IMG/VR virus record: IMGVR_UViG_3300017759_000059
Span: 1-26,442 of that record
Length of the DNA stretch: 26,442 bases
Source: a virus
Reading direction: 5' to 3' (one strand)
Position numbers and translations under genes: made by a program. This document shows, piece by piece, positions 21,232 to 26,082 of the stretch. The notes below the pieces were generated by a model. That model was given only the letters and a program-made list of their open reading frames with translations, did no database searches and was not told the DNA's origin. Positions within the stretch are counted from its first letter, which is position 1. Each line of letters starts with the position of its first letter.

Positions 21232-21304
21232 GCCCTGGTAGCTCAGTGGATAGAGCATCGGACTTCTAATCCGCAGGTCGTAGGTTCGACTCCTACCTGG
21301 GGCG
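21232..21304 (+). tRNA. tRNA-Arg (UCU)
   Basis: Acceptor GCCCTGG/CTGGGGC, D-arm GCTCAGTGGATAGAGC, anticodon loop CTTCTAA (anticodon TCT), T-arm GTAGG-TTCGACT-CCTAC. No CCA. Much of its core (AGAGCATCGGACTT and TAATCCGCAGGT) matches tRNA-Lys at 20551, so the two probably share a recent ancestor. Confidence 0.94.
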
Positions 21305-21324
21305 CAAATATTTTGGTGGACGAG

Positions 21325-21525
21325 ATGGTGTTCAAAGTAGAACTAATAAAAATTAGCAAAAGCTATGCGAGCGTTGTTCTTGACGCTGACAATCGAAAAG
21401 AAGCTCTAGCAAAAGCTCGTTCTATGTCGGAAGAAGAGTTTGACGAAATAGAAAGAACAGAGCAGATATCTTGGGAAACCAAGAGAGAGTGGAATTTCTT
21501 AGACTTTTTATTTAACAGAACTTAG
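21325..21525 (+). CDS. Small hypothetical protein (66 aa)
   Basis: ATG 21325 chosen over TTG 21313. VFKVELIKISKSYASVVLDADNRKEALAKARSM is two strands and a helix, the layout of the frequent 'fold of sensory strand-helix' phage miniproteins; the C-terminus is acidic then aromatic (WNFLDFLFNRT). Confidence 0.6.
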   Translation: MVFKVELIKISKSYASVVLDADNRKEALAKARSMSEEEFDEIERTEQISWETKREWNFLDFLFNRT

Positions 21526-21535
21526 GAGAGAGAGA

Positions 21536-21619
21536 ATGGATTTTCTTGGAAGTGTACTAACTATTGCAGTCGGCTTGTGGGTCGGGCAGTGTTTAATTGA
21601 TTGGTGGAAAAAACAATGA
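21536..21619 (+). CDS. 27-aa membrane micropeptide
   Basis: TAGGAGAG site. MDFLGSVLTIAVGLWVGQCLIDWWKKQ: one membrane span followed by a Trp/Lys-rich interface. ATGA overlap with the next gene. Confidence 0.6.
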   Translation: MDFLGSVLTIAVGLWVGQCLIDWWKKQ

Positions 21620-21804
21620 CAAGATACTTCGAGACATACAGTGGTGATTTCATTCGCATAAATCGCCGCGACCTTGAACGAGCTACGCGGTCAGAACTCA
21701 TTGAATACCTTGAATCCCGCGGATCCGCGTGTTACGATTATGAGTCCACCGAGCTTCTTCGAGCAGCTGCACTAGATGATTGGGATGGTGAATGCAATGG
21801 CTAA
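21616..21804 (+). CDS. Small hypothetical protein, SAP/HeH-like (62 aa)
   Basis: ATG 21616 preferred (ATGA overlap). MTRYFETYSGDFIRINRRDLERATRSELIEYLESRGSACYDYESTELLRAAALDDW: the second half, with SELIEYLESRG and STELLRAAAL, has the helix-turn-helix spacing of SAP or HeH DNA/RNA-binding domains. Similarity is faint. Confidence 0.6.
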   Translation: MTRYFETYSGDFIRINRRDLERATRSELIEYLESRGSACYDYESTELLRAAALDDWDGECNG

Positions 21805-22063
21805 TTATTCAAATAGAGATATTGACAGGTTATACGAACAGTACAACCCTAATCGAGTCAAGTCTGGTGACTTGGTGCTTGTCAACCTAAGTCATGCAAA
21901 ATATTCAGCCCGAGTGGTTGGGTTATCTCTTGACATTAAGAACAAAAAGGTGTATGCTGATCTTAGATTACTTGAACAAGATCGACGCCACCCAATTCGA
22001 GTTGACGTTGCAGACTGTACGGTTTCACCAGGTCCGTTATATCCTGGTCATCATGGAGGATAA
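21797..22063 (+). CDS. SH3-like mini-barrel protein (88 aa)
   Basis: ATG 21797 overlaps the previous stop by 8 nt (ATGGCTAA). MANYSNRDIDRLYEQYNPNRVKSGDLVLVNLSHAKYSARVVGLSLD, KVYADLRLLEQ, RHPIRVDVADC. Here the GDLV barrel starts only at about residue 25, after a helical lead. Confidence 0.65.
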   Translation: MANYSNRDIDRLYEQYNPNRVKSGDLVLVNLSHAKYSARVVGLSLDIKNKKVYADLRLLEQDRRHPIRVDVADCTVSPGPLYPGHHGG

Positions 22064-22064
22064 C

Positions 22065-22265
22065 ATGAATGATTTTTCGTTGTCTAGTGCCAGACGTGTA
22101 GCTAGACAGATTGTGGACATGAGAGATGATAAACGTAAAGCACTGTTGAGAGCATTTCCAACTGATTTGAAGTGCAAAATTGTTGAAGAAATGGTAAGTA
22201 TCAGGCTAGAGCGATTACGCGGTTCAGATGGCATGATTAGACCAGGAAAGGTAAGTAACCGATGA
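22065..22265 (+). CDS. Small basic helical protein (66 aa)
   Basis: ATG 22065 with GGAGG at 22055-22059. MNDFSLSSARRVARQIVDMRDDKRKALLRAFPTDLKCKIVEEM is a three-helix layout with many Arg. Function unknown. ATGA overlap to the next gene. Confidence 0.65.
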   Translation: MNDFSLSSARRVARQIVDMRDDKRKALLRAFPTDLKCKIVEEMVSIRLERLRGSDGMIRPGKVSNR

Positions 22266-22525
22266 AGCGGGTAAATAATTGTGAAGTAGCCCTAGCATGG
22301 GCGGAAGGTCGACCGGCAGTAAGCCACACAGGAAACTTGAGCACAGATGGTAAAGCTATCTTCTCTTATGAGCTACAGATTGGTGACACTGGAGAGAACA
22401 GCAAGAAGTTTGTTCGTGACTACACCGCGCGAGGTAGTTATGGCTTTCAGTCTATGACTACTTCACAGCATGTTGGTATGTTGCGCTACATCCGCGGAGC
22501 CAAGGAGCAACCAATCGTTATATGA
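22262..22525 (+). CDS. Conserved-type phage hypothetical (87 aa)
   Basis: NCEVALAWAEGRPAVSHTGNLSTDGKAIFSYELQIGDT ... YTARGSYGFQSMTTSQHVG is a motif string I recognise as a recurring small phage protein. The SMTTSQHV block is its most conserved part. Function unknown. Confidence 0.75.
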   Translation: MKRVNNCEVALAWAEGRPAVSHTGNLSTDGKAIFSYELQIGDTGENSKKFVRDYTARGSYGFQSMTTSQHVGMLRYIRGAKEQPIVI

Positions 22526-22767
22526 AAAACATAAAGCCAGGCGATATGGTTCAAATTTGGGATCATCAATCCACTAAGCCAATAGCCAATCGACTAGAGC
22601 TACACGGCAAGGTTGGTTATGTGGTCAAAGACCAAACAAAGGGCCTGCCGCCGGGGTTACTTTGGGAAGTAATTATCTTTGATGGCGATGCACCATCGAG
22701 AGAGGTGATTAACTCCGATTGGCTAGTTAAAATAAATGATGCTTCGGACATAAAAAAAAAGACATAG
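22522..22767 (+). CDS. SH3/KOW-like mini-barrel protein (81 aa)
   Basis: MKNIKPGDMVQIWDHQ, GKVGYVVKDQTKG, LLWEVIIFDGDAPSREVINSDWLVKI. Complete barrel; Lys-rich tail (DIKKKT). ATGA overlap on the left. Confidence 0.72.
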   Translation: MKNIKPGDMVQIWDHQSTKPIANRLELHGKVGYVVKDQTKGLPPGLLWEVIIFDGDAPSREVINSDWLVKINDASDIKKKT

Positions 22768-22783
22768 ACCCCTAAAAAAGTTC

Positions 22784-22812
22784 TTGACTTTTGGTTAAAA
22801 GTTTGACATAAT
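22784..22812 (+). promoter_or_regulatory. Sigma70-type promoter
   Basis: TTGACT 22784-22789, 17-bp spacer, CATAAT 22807-22812, then GTATATACAAACAATGAGGG. Confidence 0.8.
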
Positions 22813-22858
22813 GTATATACAAACAATGAGGGATTAACAAAAACGAAAGGATCTCATT

Positions 22859-23161
22859 ATGAAGTGGTTATTCAAACTGGAACGCGACCTTGACCTTGAC
22901 ATGCCAACAGCTTGGACCGGCTTTGTTCACGCGGACAACAAGAACGACGCACACGCGGCGATACTTGCAAAACTGGGAGTAGATAAGATGCCAGCCAACA
23001 CGATTGTTACAACGCAAGCGGACATCGTCGCAGGCAAGTCACCAAAGAAGCTACGTCGACAGTCGGTGACTAAGCCAGTTAAAAAGACGAAAGCCTTCGA
23101 GGATGTTGGCATGACCTTCGACCAAGCCGAAGACCTACTCAAAAAGTTTGGATTGAAATAA
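22859..23161 (+). CDS. Hypothetical protein with basic linker (100 aa)
   Basis: AAAGGATC site. Residues 1-55: MKWLFKLERDLDLDMPTAWTGFVHADNKNDAHAAILAKLGVD, two strands and a helix. Basic linker KSPKKLRRQSVTKPVKKTK (60-78). C-terminal helix MTFDQAEDLLKKFGLK. May bind nucleic acid through the linker; not recognised. Confidence 0.7.
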   Translation: MKWLFKLERDLDLDMPTAWTGFVHADNKNDAHAAILAKLGVDKMPANTIVTTQADIVAGKSPKKLRRQSVTKPVKKTKAFEDVGMTFDQAEDLLKKFGLK

Positions 23162-23367
23162 TGGGTATTTGGTTTACATTGAAAGGAAAGCCAATGTTGA
23201 GGTATCCATACACAACATATCTAGGGCGAACAAAGAAGTGGGGCCTATCGCTTACAAAGCATAACTTTCGTGTAGGTTCGGACACTACGACGCCCTACAG
23301 CATTTTGCATGTAGGTCCATTCGAGTTCTTCTCTCGCCCGCGCTCGCGTGATATGGATTGGTTCTAA
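23161..23367 (+). CDS. Small aromatic-rich hypothetical protein (68 aa)
   Basis: 1-nt overlaps on both sides. MGIWFTLKGKPMLRYPYTTYLGRTKKWGLSLTKHNFRVGSD...FEFFSRPRSRDMDWF: basic and aromatic, beta-rich. Not recognised. Confidence 0.6.
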   Translation: MGIWFTLKGKPMLRYPYTTYLGRTKKWGLSLTKHNFRVGSDTTTPYSILHVGPFEFFSRPRSRDMDWF

Positions 23368-23453
23368 TGGGTTGGCTAGGCACGCTTGCGTTTTATGTGC
23401 TTTTCACTACTTGTCTTGTTCTTGTATTAACGTGTTGTATTGGAAACGATTAG
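23367..23453 (+). CDS. 28-aa membrane micropeptide
   Basis: 1-nt overlap with the previous stop (TAATG). MGWLGTLAFYVLFTTCLVLVLTCCIGND is almost entirely one membrane helix with a CC pair near its end. Confidence 0.5.
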   Translation: MGWLGTLAFYVLFTTCLVLVLTCCIGND

Positions 23454-23510
23454 ATGATTGTGACATTGATCTTCGTGTGGATAGCACTTTATTTCGTTGG
23501 TGAGTATTGA
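23454..23510 (+). CDS. 18-aa membrane micropeptide
   Basis: ATG directly after the preceding TAG. MIVTLIFVWIALYFVGEY could span the membrane only just. Existence inferred from coupling and composition. Confidence 0.35.
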   Translation: MIVTLIFVWIALYFVGEY

Positions 23511-23538
23511 CGATGCCAATCGCCGCTATTTTTTTTTT
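23511..23538 (+). terminator. Weak intrinsic terminator candidate
   Basis: CGAT-GCCA-ATCG (23511-23522) followed after six bases by ten T (23529-23538). Stem short and offset from the U-tract. Confidence 0.3.
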
Positions 23539-23559
23539 GTAAATCGACTAAAATAATAC

Positions 23560-23588
23560 TTGACAAACGCTAGTAAGTCGGGTATAAT
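23560..23588 (+). promoter_or_regulatory. Sigma70-type promoter, full consensus
   Basis: TTGACA 23560-23565, 17-bp spacer, TATAAT 23583-23588, followed by ATATATATAAACAA. Confidence 0.88.
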
Positions 23589-23616
23589 ATATATATAAAC
23601 AATTGAGGAATAACAA

Positions 23617-23895
23617 ATGAGAACAGTAAACGAGATGATCGAGTATTACAAAGACATGAAATCGAGACCAAGCTCTTCGTACATGGTTGACGAAGTCGAG
23701 TGGCAATACATCGACATGGCTAAAGGTGGAGATGGTGGCGACTTAGGCTTCGAGCGTAACGGTGAGACCACTTGTCGAGGCATCAACTATAAAGGATATC
23801 CTAACTCGTTCTTTCGTGGAGTATGCGAAGGAATGGGTTGGTTGCCTAGTAAAGAAACTATAGAACTTGAGACGTACTCATCGGATCCGATGTGA
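23617..23895 (+). CDS. Hypothetical protein (92 aa), acidic
   Basis: TTGAGGAATAA site before ATG. Helix MRTVNEMIEYYKDMKSR, then DEVEWQYIDMAKGGDGGDLGFERNGETTCRGINYKGYPNSFFRGVCEGMGWL, Gly-rich with two Cys. Not recognised. Shares its transcription unit with the structured RNA that follows. Confidence 0.7.
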   Translation: MRTVNEMIEYYKDMKSRPSSSYMVDEVEWQYIDMAKGGDGGDLGFERNGETTCRGINYKGYPNSFFRGVCEGMGWLPSKETIELETYSSDPM

Positions 23896-24078
23896 GCGTT
23901 GTCCGTGGGGGACATAGACCAGAGACGTAATGATTCAGGATTAGCATTGTTGTCAAGCGCAAGCATTGTTGTCAAGCTAACCGAAGTTCAACGTCGTGGT
24001 TGCGTAAGCGTGGGAGAGATTCCCAGGGTAGGCTATGTCCAGCCGTGAGAAGTTGGGAACTCGCGGTATTTTTTTTGT
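23896..24078 (+). ncRNA. Candidate structured RNA with intrinsic terminator
   Basis: Closing helix GGACATAG (23910-23917) with CTATGTCC (24033-24040), 8 bp perfect. Inside: GACGT/ACGTC (23924-23928/23991-23995); TTAGC/GCTAA (23941-23945/23976-23980); CAAGC-GCAA-GC(A)TTG (23954-23968), a GNRA-capped hairpin with one bulge; TGGGA-GAGAT-TCCCA (24011-24025). It ends with the terminator below. It contains a 19-nt tandem duplication (23943-23961 and 23962-23980, the first 16 bases AGCATTGTTGTCAAGC identical). No known RNA family recognised. Confidence 0.6.
24043..24078 (+). terminator. Intrinsic terminator
   Basis: CCGTGAG (24043-24049) pairs with CTCGCGG (24060-24066), 7 bp with one G-U and a 10-nt loop, followed by TATTTTTTTT. 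Confidence 0.88.
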
Positions 24079-24097
24079 GAAATAGGTAAAATAGTTC

Positions 24098-24126
24098 TTG
24101 ACTTTTCTACCAAAATTTGAGATAAT
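24098..24126 (+). promoter_or_regulatory. Sigma70-type promoter of the rightward paralog operon
   Basis: TTGACT 24098-24103, 17-bp spacer, GATAAT 24121-24126. Confidence 0.82.
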
Positions 24127-24131
24127 ATATA

Positions 24132-24185
24132 TATTGAGAATGAGGGATTGGCTTTTATTCTCAATAATCAAAACGGGCATTGCCC
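24132..24185 (+). promoter_or_regulatory. Structured 5' leader: two hairpins
   Basis: TATTGAGAAT (24132-24141) pairs perfectly with ATTCTCAATA (24157-24166), 10 bp, loop GAGGGATTGGCTTTT. A second hairpin GGGC-ATT-GCCC lies at 24175-24185. Together they fill most of the untranslated leader before ATG 24211. Confidence 0.6.
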
Positions 24186-24210
24186 ACAATACCTCGAAAG
24201 GGTAAACATC

Positions 24211-24456
24211 ATGAAGCGTATCGTAAGCAACATTCAAAATCTAGGTTTCACCATCATGAACGAGGCAGTCGAAGGCAGCAAGCAAAAGCCTGCTGGTATC
24301 GTTCTCGACCAAACCCTTGTCAACGGTGAGTCACAAGGCGTAAGCGTCCGACTCATCAACGGCAAGCAGCGCTCTGCTGCTGTAAAGCTTGACCGAGCTG
24401 CACTCGGTGATCTTCAAGAGGCACTCAACGAGGTGCTGGACAAAGAAGACGCATAA
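24211..24456 (+). CDS. Paralog A: PC4-like-fold candidate, rightward copy (81 aa)
   Basis: ATG 24211 with AAGGG upstream. SNIQNLGFTIMNEAVEG...GIVLDQTLVNGESQGVSVRLINGKQRSAAVKLDRAALGDLQEALNEVLDKEDA: beta strands followed by one C-terminal helix. Paralog of the - strand protein at 25711-25947: shared NIQNL, DQT-[LI]-[VL]-NG-x-S, VS-[VF]-RL-[IV]-NG, SAAVKLDR and [DL]L-x-EA-x-x-E-[VI]-LD. The strand-strand-helix end recalls PC4-type ssDNA-binding folds, but I cannot confirm this. First gene of its operon. Confidence 0.8.
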   Translation: MKRIVSNIQNLGFTIMNEAVEGSKQKPAGIVLDQTLVNGESQGVSVRLINGKQRSAAVKLDRAALGDLQEALNEVLDKEDA

Positions 24457-24466
24457 AGTGTCGTAA

Positions 24467-24509
24467 CAAGGCTTATGGGGTTGTGCCTTGCCTTTCATTA
24501 AACAACCCC
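24467..24509 (+). ncRNA. H-type pseudoknot or switching hairpins
   Basis: Stem 1 CAAGGC (24467-24472) with GCCTTG (24485-24490). Its 12-nt loop contains GGGGTTGT (24477-24484), which pairs with ACAACCCC (24502-24509) as stem 2. The stems abut with no base between them; loop 1 is 4 nt and loop 3 is 11 nt, the proportions of a classical H-type pseudoknot. Lies between paralog A and the next gene. Confidence 0.6.
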
Positions 24510-24551
24510 ACTACCTTTAATCAATAACAGTTCGCGGGAGCAAAAAATAAA

Positions 24552-24740
24552 ATGTTTGTTAATTCAGATACAACTTCAAACTACAAGCACAGAAACGGTA
24601 TTTGCATTGCACAGCGCAGAGCAGGTAATGAGACTTTAGTACAATGGTCTAATGGAGACCAAAGATGGTACTCAACAAACGACCTTCAGGGGAAAATTGT
24701 TCTTGTGGACCCTAACCATGGAGAGCAAGAGCTTGGCTAA
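24552..24740 (+). CDS. SH3-like small protein (62 aa)
   Basis: GGGAG about 11 nt upstream. MFVNSDTTSNYKHRNGICIAQRRAGNETLVQWSNGDQRWYSTNDLQGKIVLVD: the LVQWSNGDQRWYSTNDL block matches the strand pair of the mini-barrels. Ends ELG with its TAA inside the start of the next micropeptide. Confidence 0.68.
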   Translation: MFVNSDTTSNYKHRNGICIAQRRAGNETLVQWSNGDQRWYSTNDLQGKIVLVDPNHGEQELG

Positions 24741-24792
24741 AAAAAAGAACCAGTCCGTAGCGAAAGCATGGTCTAAAACAAAAAAGAAATAA
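24733..24792 (+). CDS. AWSKTK micropeptide, rightward copy (19 aa)
   Basis: TTG 24733 gives MAKKKNQSVAKAWSKTKKK; an ATG at 24718 would add five residues. It aligns with MAKPRRPKTVSSAWSKTKRK on the - strand at 25301-25363. In both, the start overlaps the upstream stop by the same 8 nt ([TA]TGGCTAA). Very basic; may bind nucleic acid. Conservation in two copies is the reason to call it a gene. Confidence 0.55.
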   Translation: MAKKKNQSVAKAWSKTKKK

Positions 24793-24826
24793 AGTGTAGT
24801 GTATAAAGGTAGTAAGAAACCTTTAG

Positions 24827-24892
24827 AAAAAATCCTTTACTGAAAAAAAGAGTAAAGGTGCTTATGGGTGTAAGTGTTAGTAAGTGGTATAG
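24827..24892 (-). ncRNA. Predicted 66-nt small RNA on the - strand
   Basis: Start about 7 nt after the -10 at 24904-24899. It ends with an intrinsic terminator read leftward: CCTTTACT and AGTAAAGG (24858-24851 and 24841-24834) around a U-rich loop, then A and six T (24832-24827). It lies just downstream of, and antisense to, the end of the rightward operon. Confidence 0.55.
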
Positions 24893-24951
24893 GGTGTGAT
24901 TAAATACATACACATTCCCATTGTCAACGTAAATATACTAACACACACCCA
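24865..24951. repeat. Long imperfect inverted repeat with nested second hairpin
   Basis: TGGGTGT-AA-GTGTTAGTA (24865-24882) pairs with TACTAACACACACCCA (24936-24951): 16 bp with a single 2-nt bulge. Nested inside, GGGTGTG (24892-24898) pairs with CACA-TT-CCC (24911-24919). The inner GGGTGTG can also pair with the outer CACACCC (24944-24950), so two structures compete. The leftward promoter lies inside the loop. Confidence 0.75.
24899..24927 (-). promoter_or_regulatory. Sigma70-type promoter, leftward
   Basis: On the - strand TTGACA (24927-24922), 17-bp spacer, TTTAAT (24904-24899). Confidence 0.65.
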
Positions 24952-25166
24952 ATGAAAGGCGTTATAATTATGACATGCGAACAGATATGGTTACAAGTGG
25001 ATCTAGCCAATGCGGCTAAGACCATGTTTTTATTCAGTAGTCATGAAATCCAACATTTTTGGGTTTACTGTACGGTGTTAAGTTAGTAACGCCAACCGCG
25101 CAGAGTATGGCGCGGTGTAAGATAAAGACCTACACGTACAGGCACGTAGCCGGTGTAGGCAGCGAA

Positions 25167-25227
25167 CCTACATGTGGGATAAGGTGGTAGCAGGTAGTTG
25201 TATCTCCTACTTTATCCCACATGTAGG
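25167..25227. repeat. 16-bp perfect inverted repeat (about 23-bp hairpin)
   Basis: CCTACATGTGGGATAA (25167-25182) and TTATCCCACATGTAGG (25212-25227) are perfect complements. Pairing continues inward for five more pairs (two G-U) and two after a mismatch, leaving a loop of about 13 nt. The outer ends are also CCTACAT/ATGTAGG motif copies. Confidence 0.85.
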
Positions 25228-25255
25228 GAAATGTAGGTGTGGTGGATACAAAGAT

Positions 25256-25274
25256 GCCCCAGGCAAGCTGGGGC
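25256..25274 (-). terminator. Strong hairpin at the end of the leftward operon
   Basis: GCCCCAG (25256-25262) with CTGGGGC (25268-25274), 7 bp, loop 5. Leftward, it is followed only by ATCTTTGT, so termination without Rho is uncertain. A second CTGGGGC at 25284-25290 can compete for the same partner. Confidence 0.45.
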
Positions 25275-25300
25275 AGCTCACACTGGGGCTTGGTGGGATC

Positions 25301-25363
25301 TTATTTGCGTTTGGTCTTCGACCATGCGGATGATACTGTTTTGGGTCGTCGAGGCTTAGCCAT
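25301..25363 (-). CDS. AWSKTK micropeptide, leftward copy (20 aa)
   Basis: MAKPRRPKTVSSAWSKTKRK on the - strand, ATG at 25363, overlapping the upstream stop by ATGGCTAA. Matches the rightward copy at 24733-24792 in both its first three residues and its last seven or eight. Highly basic, no hydrophobic segment. Confidence 0.55.
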   Translation of the reverse strand: MAKPRRPKTVSSAWSKTKRK

Positions 25364-25547
25364 GTCGGACCCCCATGCGGTGAGCGATGGCACAGCCGGG
25401 CGCTTGAATGCCTTCGAGATGCCAGTAAATTGACATGTCGGCATCGCCCATGGTTCGCGCGATGCGCGCTTTTTTGAACGCCTTATCGCGCCGTGAACCA
25501 TTAACAACCTCGTACGAGTGACCCATAAATTCGTGTGTGTAATACAT
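25356..25547 (-). CDS. Small hypothetical protein (63 aa)
   Basis: ATG at 25547 with TTGGAGA 7 nt upstream on the - strand. MYYTHEFMGHSYEVVNGSRRDKAFKKARIARTMGDADMSIYWHLEGI: a strand pair and a basic helix (RRDKAFKKARIAR). It occupies the same operon position as the barrel gene at 24552 but shows no clear similarity to it. Confidence 0.6.
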   Translation of the reverse strand: MYYTHEFMGHSYEVVNGSRRDKAFKKARIARTMGDADMSIYWHLEGIQAPGCAIAHRMGVRHG

Positions 25548-25549
25548 AA

Positions 25550-25636
25550 TCAATTCTCCAACGCGGCCCAATCATATGAGACCGCGATCCATTCAACAAT
25601 AGCACAACAGAGTGCCGGTACAATAAACCAAAACAT
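25550..25636 (-). CDS. 28-aa membrane micropeptide, - strand
   Basis: ATG at 25636 with AAGGGG 7 nt upstream. MFWFIVPALCCAIVEWIAVSYDWAALEN: one membrane span. The stop lies 2 nt before the next start. Confidence 0.5.
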   Translation of the reverse strand: MFWFIVPALCCAIVEWIAVSYDWAALEN

Positions 25637-25675
25637 ACTAAACCCCTTGTCGGTCGATAGTAAATAATAAAATGT

Positions 25676-25700
25676 TGGGGCAGTTTTGAGACTTACCCCA
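25676..25700 (-). terminator. Hairpin after paralog A', leftward
   Basis: On the - strand TGGGGTA and TGCCCCA form a 7-bp stem (one G-U) with an 11-nt loop, then ACATTTTATTATTT. Possibly a partial terminator or processing site. It is the counterpart in position of the pseudoknot after paralog A. Confidence 0.4.
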
Positions 25701-25710
25701 GGTCGAGCGC

Positions 25711-25947
25711 CTAGAAATCGCCTTCTGTGTCGAGGATTTCGGTGACCGCTTCAAGCAGATCGACGCATGCTTGCCGATCGAGCTTGACAGCAGCGGACTT
25801 GCGTCCACCGTTCACAAGGCGGAATGATACCGCAGCGCTCTTGCCGTTAAGAATGGTCTGGTCAATGGTCATGCCAGCCTTCTCGTCCGCGTTAGCGATA
25901 ACTAGGTTGAGGTTTTGAATGTTGTTCTTCTGTCGTCGTAAAGCCAT
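25711..25947 (-). CDS. Paralog A': leftward copy (78 aa)
   Basis: ATG at 25947 with AAAGGAG 6 nt upstream; longer in-frame starts lack a ribosome site. MALRRQKNNIQNLNLVIANADEKAGMTIDQTILNGKSAAVSFRLVNGGRKSAAVKLDRQACVDLLEAVTEILDTEGDF. Roughly half its residues match the + strand paralog at 24211-24456, including the uninterrupted SAAVKLDR. First gene of the leftward operon, driven by the strongest promoter in the window. Confidence 0.82.
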   Translation of the reverse strand: MALRRQKNNIQNLNLVIANADEKAGMTIDQTILNGKSAAVSFRLVNGGRKSAAVKLDRQACVDLLEAVTEILDTEGDF

Positions 25948-25967
25948 TATAGGCTCCTTTCTTATTT

Positions 25968-25979
25968 GCGCCGTAGCGC
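25968..25979 (-). promoter_or_regulatory. UNCG-type hairpin in the leader of paralog A'
   Basis: On the - strand GCGC-TACG-GCGC: a C(UACG)G tetraloop, one of the most stable known, about 20 nt before the ATG. Confidence 0.55.
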
Positions 25980-26021
25980 GTCGTGTTGAATAATTCAGCC
26001 TTATTGCCAAATTACTCTGTA

Positions 26022-26050
26022 ATTATACCATAATCGAAAAGGTCTGTCAA
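26022..26050 (-). promoter_or_regulatory. Very strong sigma70-type promoter, leftward
   Basis: On the - strand TTGACA (26050-26045), 17-bp spacer, TGG then TATAAT (26027-26022). Both boxes are perfect and the -10 is extended. Confidence 0.92.
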
Positions 26051-26053
26051 GAG

Positions 26054-26082
26054 TTTTTTTCGTTTTTTTTCGTTTTTTTTCG
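26054..26082 (-). promoter_or_regulatory. Phased A-tract UP element
   Basis: Reading leftward: A8-CG-A8-CG-A7 (26080-26054), tracts exactly 10 bp apart, directly upstream of the -35. The tracts lie at about -65 to -39 relative to the predicted start, covering both UP-element subsites. Confidence 0.8.

Larger units (their letters stand above)
24793..25300. other. Gene-free region rich in inverted repeats between two convergent operons
   Basis: No plausible coding frame in about 500 bases. Besides the elements listed separately, it contains hairpins TAAAGGT/ACCTTTA (24804-24810/24819-24825), TAGCC/GGCTA (25004-25018) within ACATG/CATGT (24973-24977/25023-25027), GGTGTTA/TAACGCC (25074-25080/25087-25093), ACCGCG/CGCGGT (25095-25100/25111-25116) and CCTACAC/GTGTAGG (25129-25135/25153-25159). 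The density is far above the rest of the window. Confidence 0.75.

Noticed and set aside
23943-23980. Two 16-nt direct repeats as a mini CRISPR array
   Set aside because: Repeats are separated by only 3 bases, there are just two, and they form part of an RNA fold.
24481-24501. Possible 8-codon ORF (MGLCLAFH) over the pseudoknot
   Set aside because: No ribosome site, and the DNA is better explained by the pairing pattern.
25301-25507. Long - strand frame of 68 aa containing the AWSKTK peptide
   Set aside because: The upstream part overlaps the better supported gene at 25356-25547; only the last 20 residues match the paralog, so the short ORF from 25363 is preferred.
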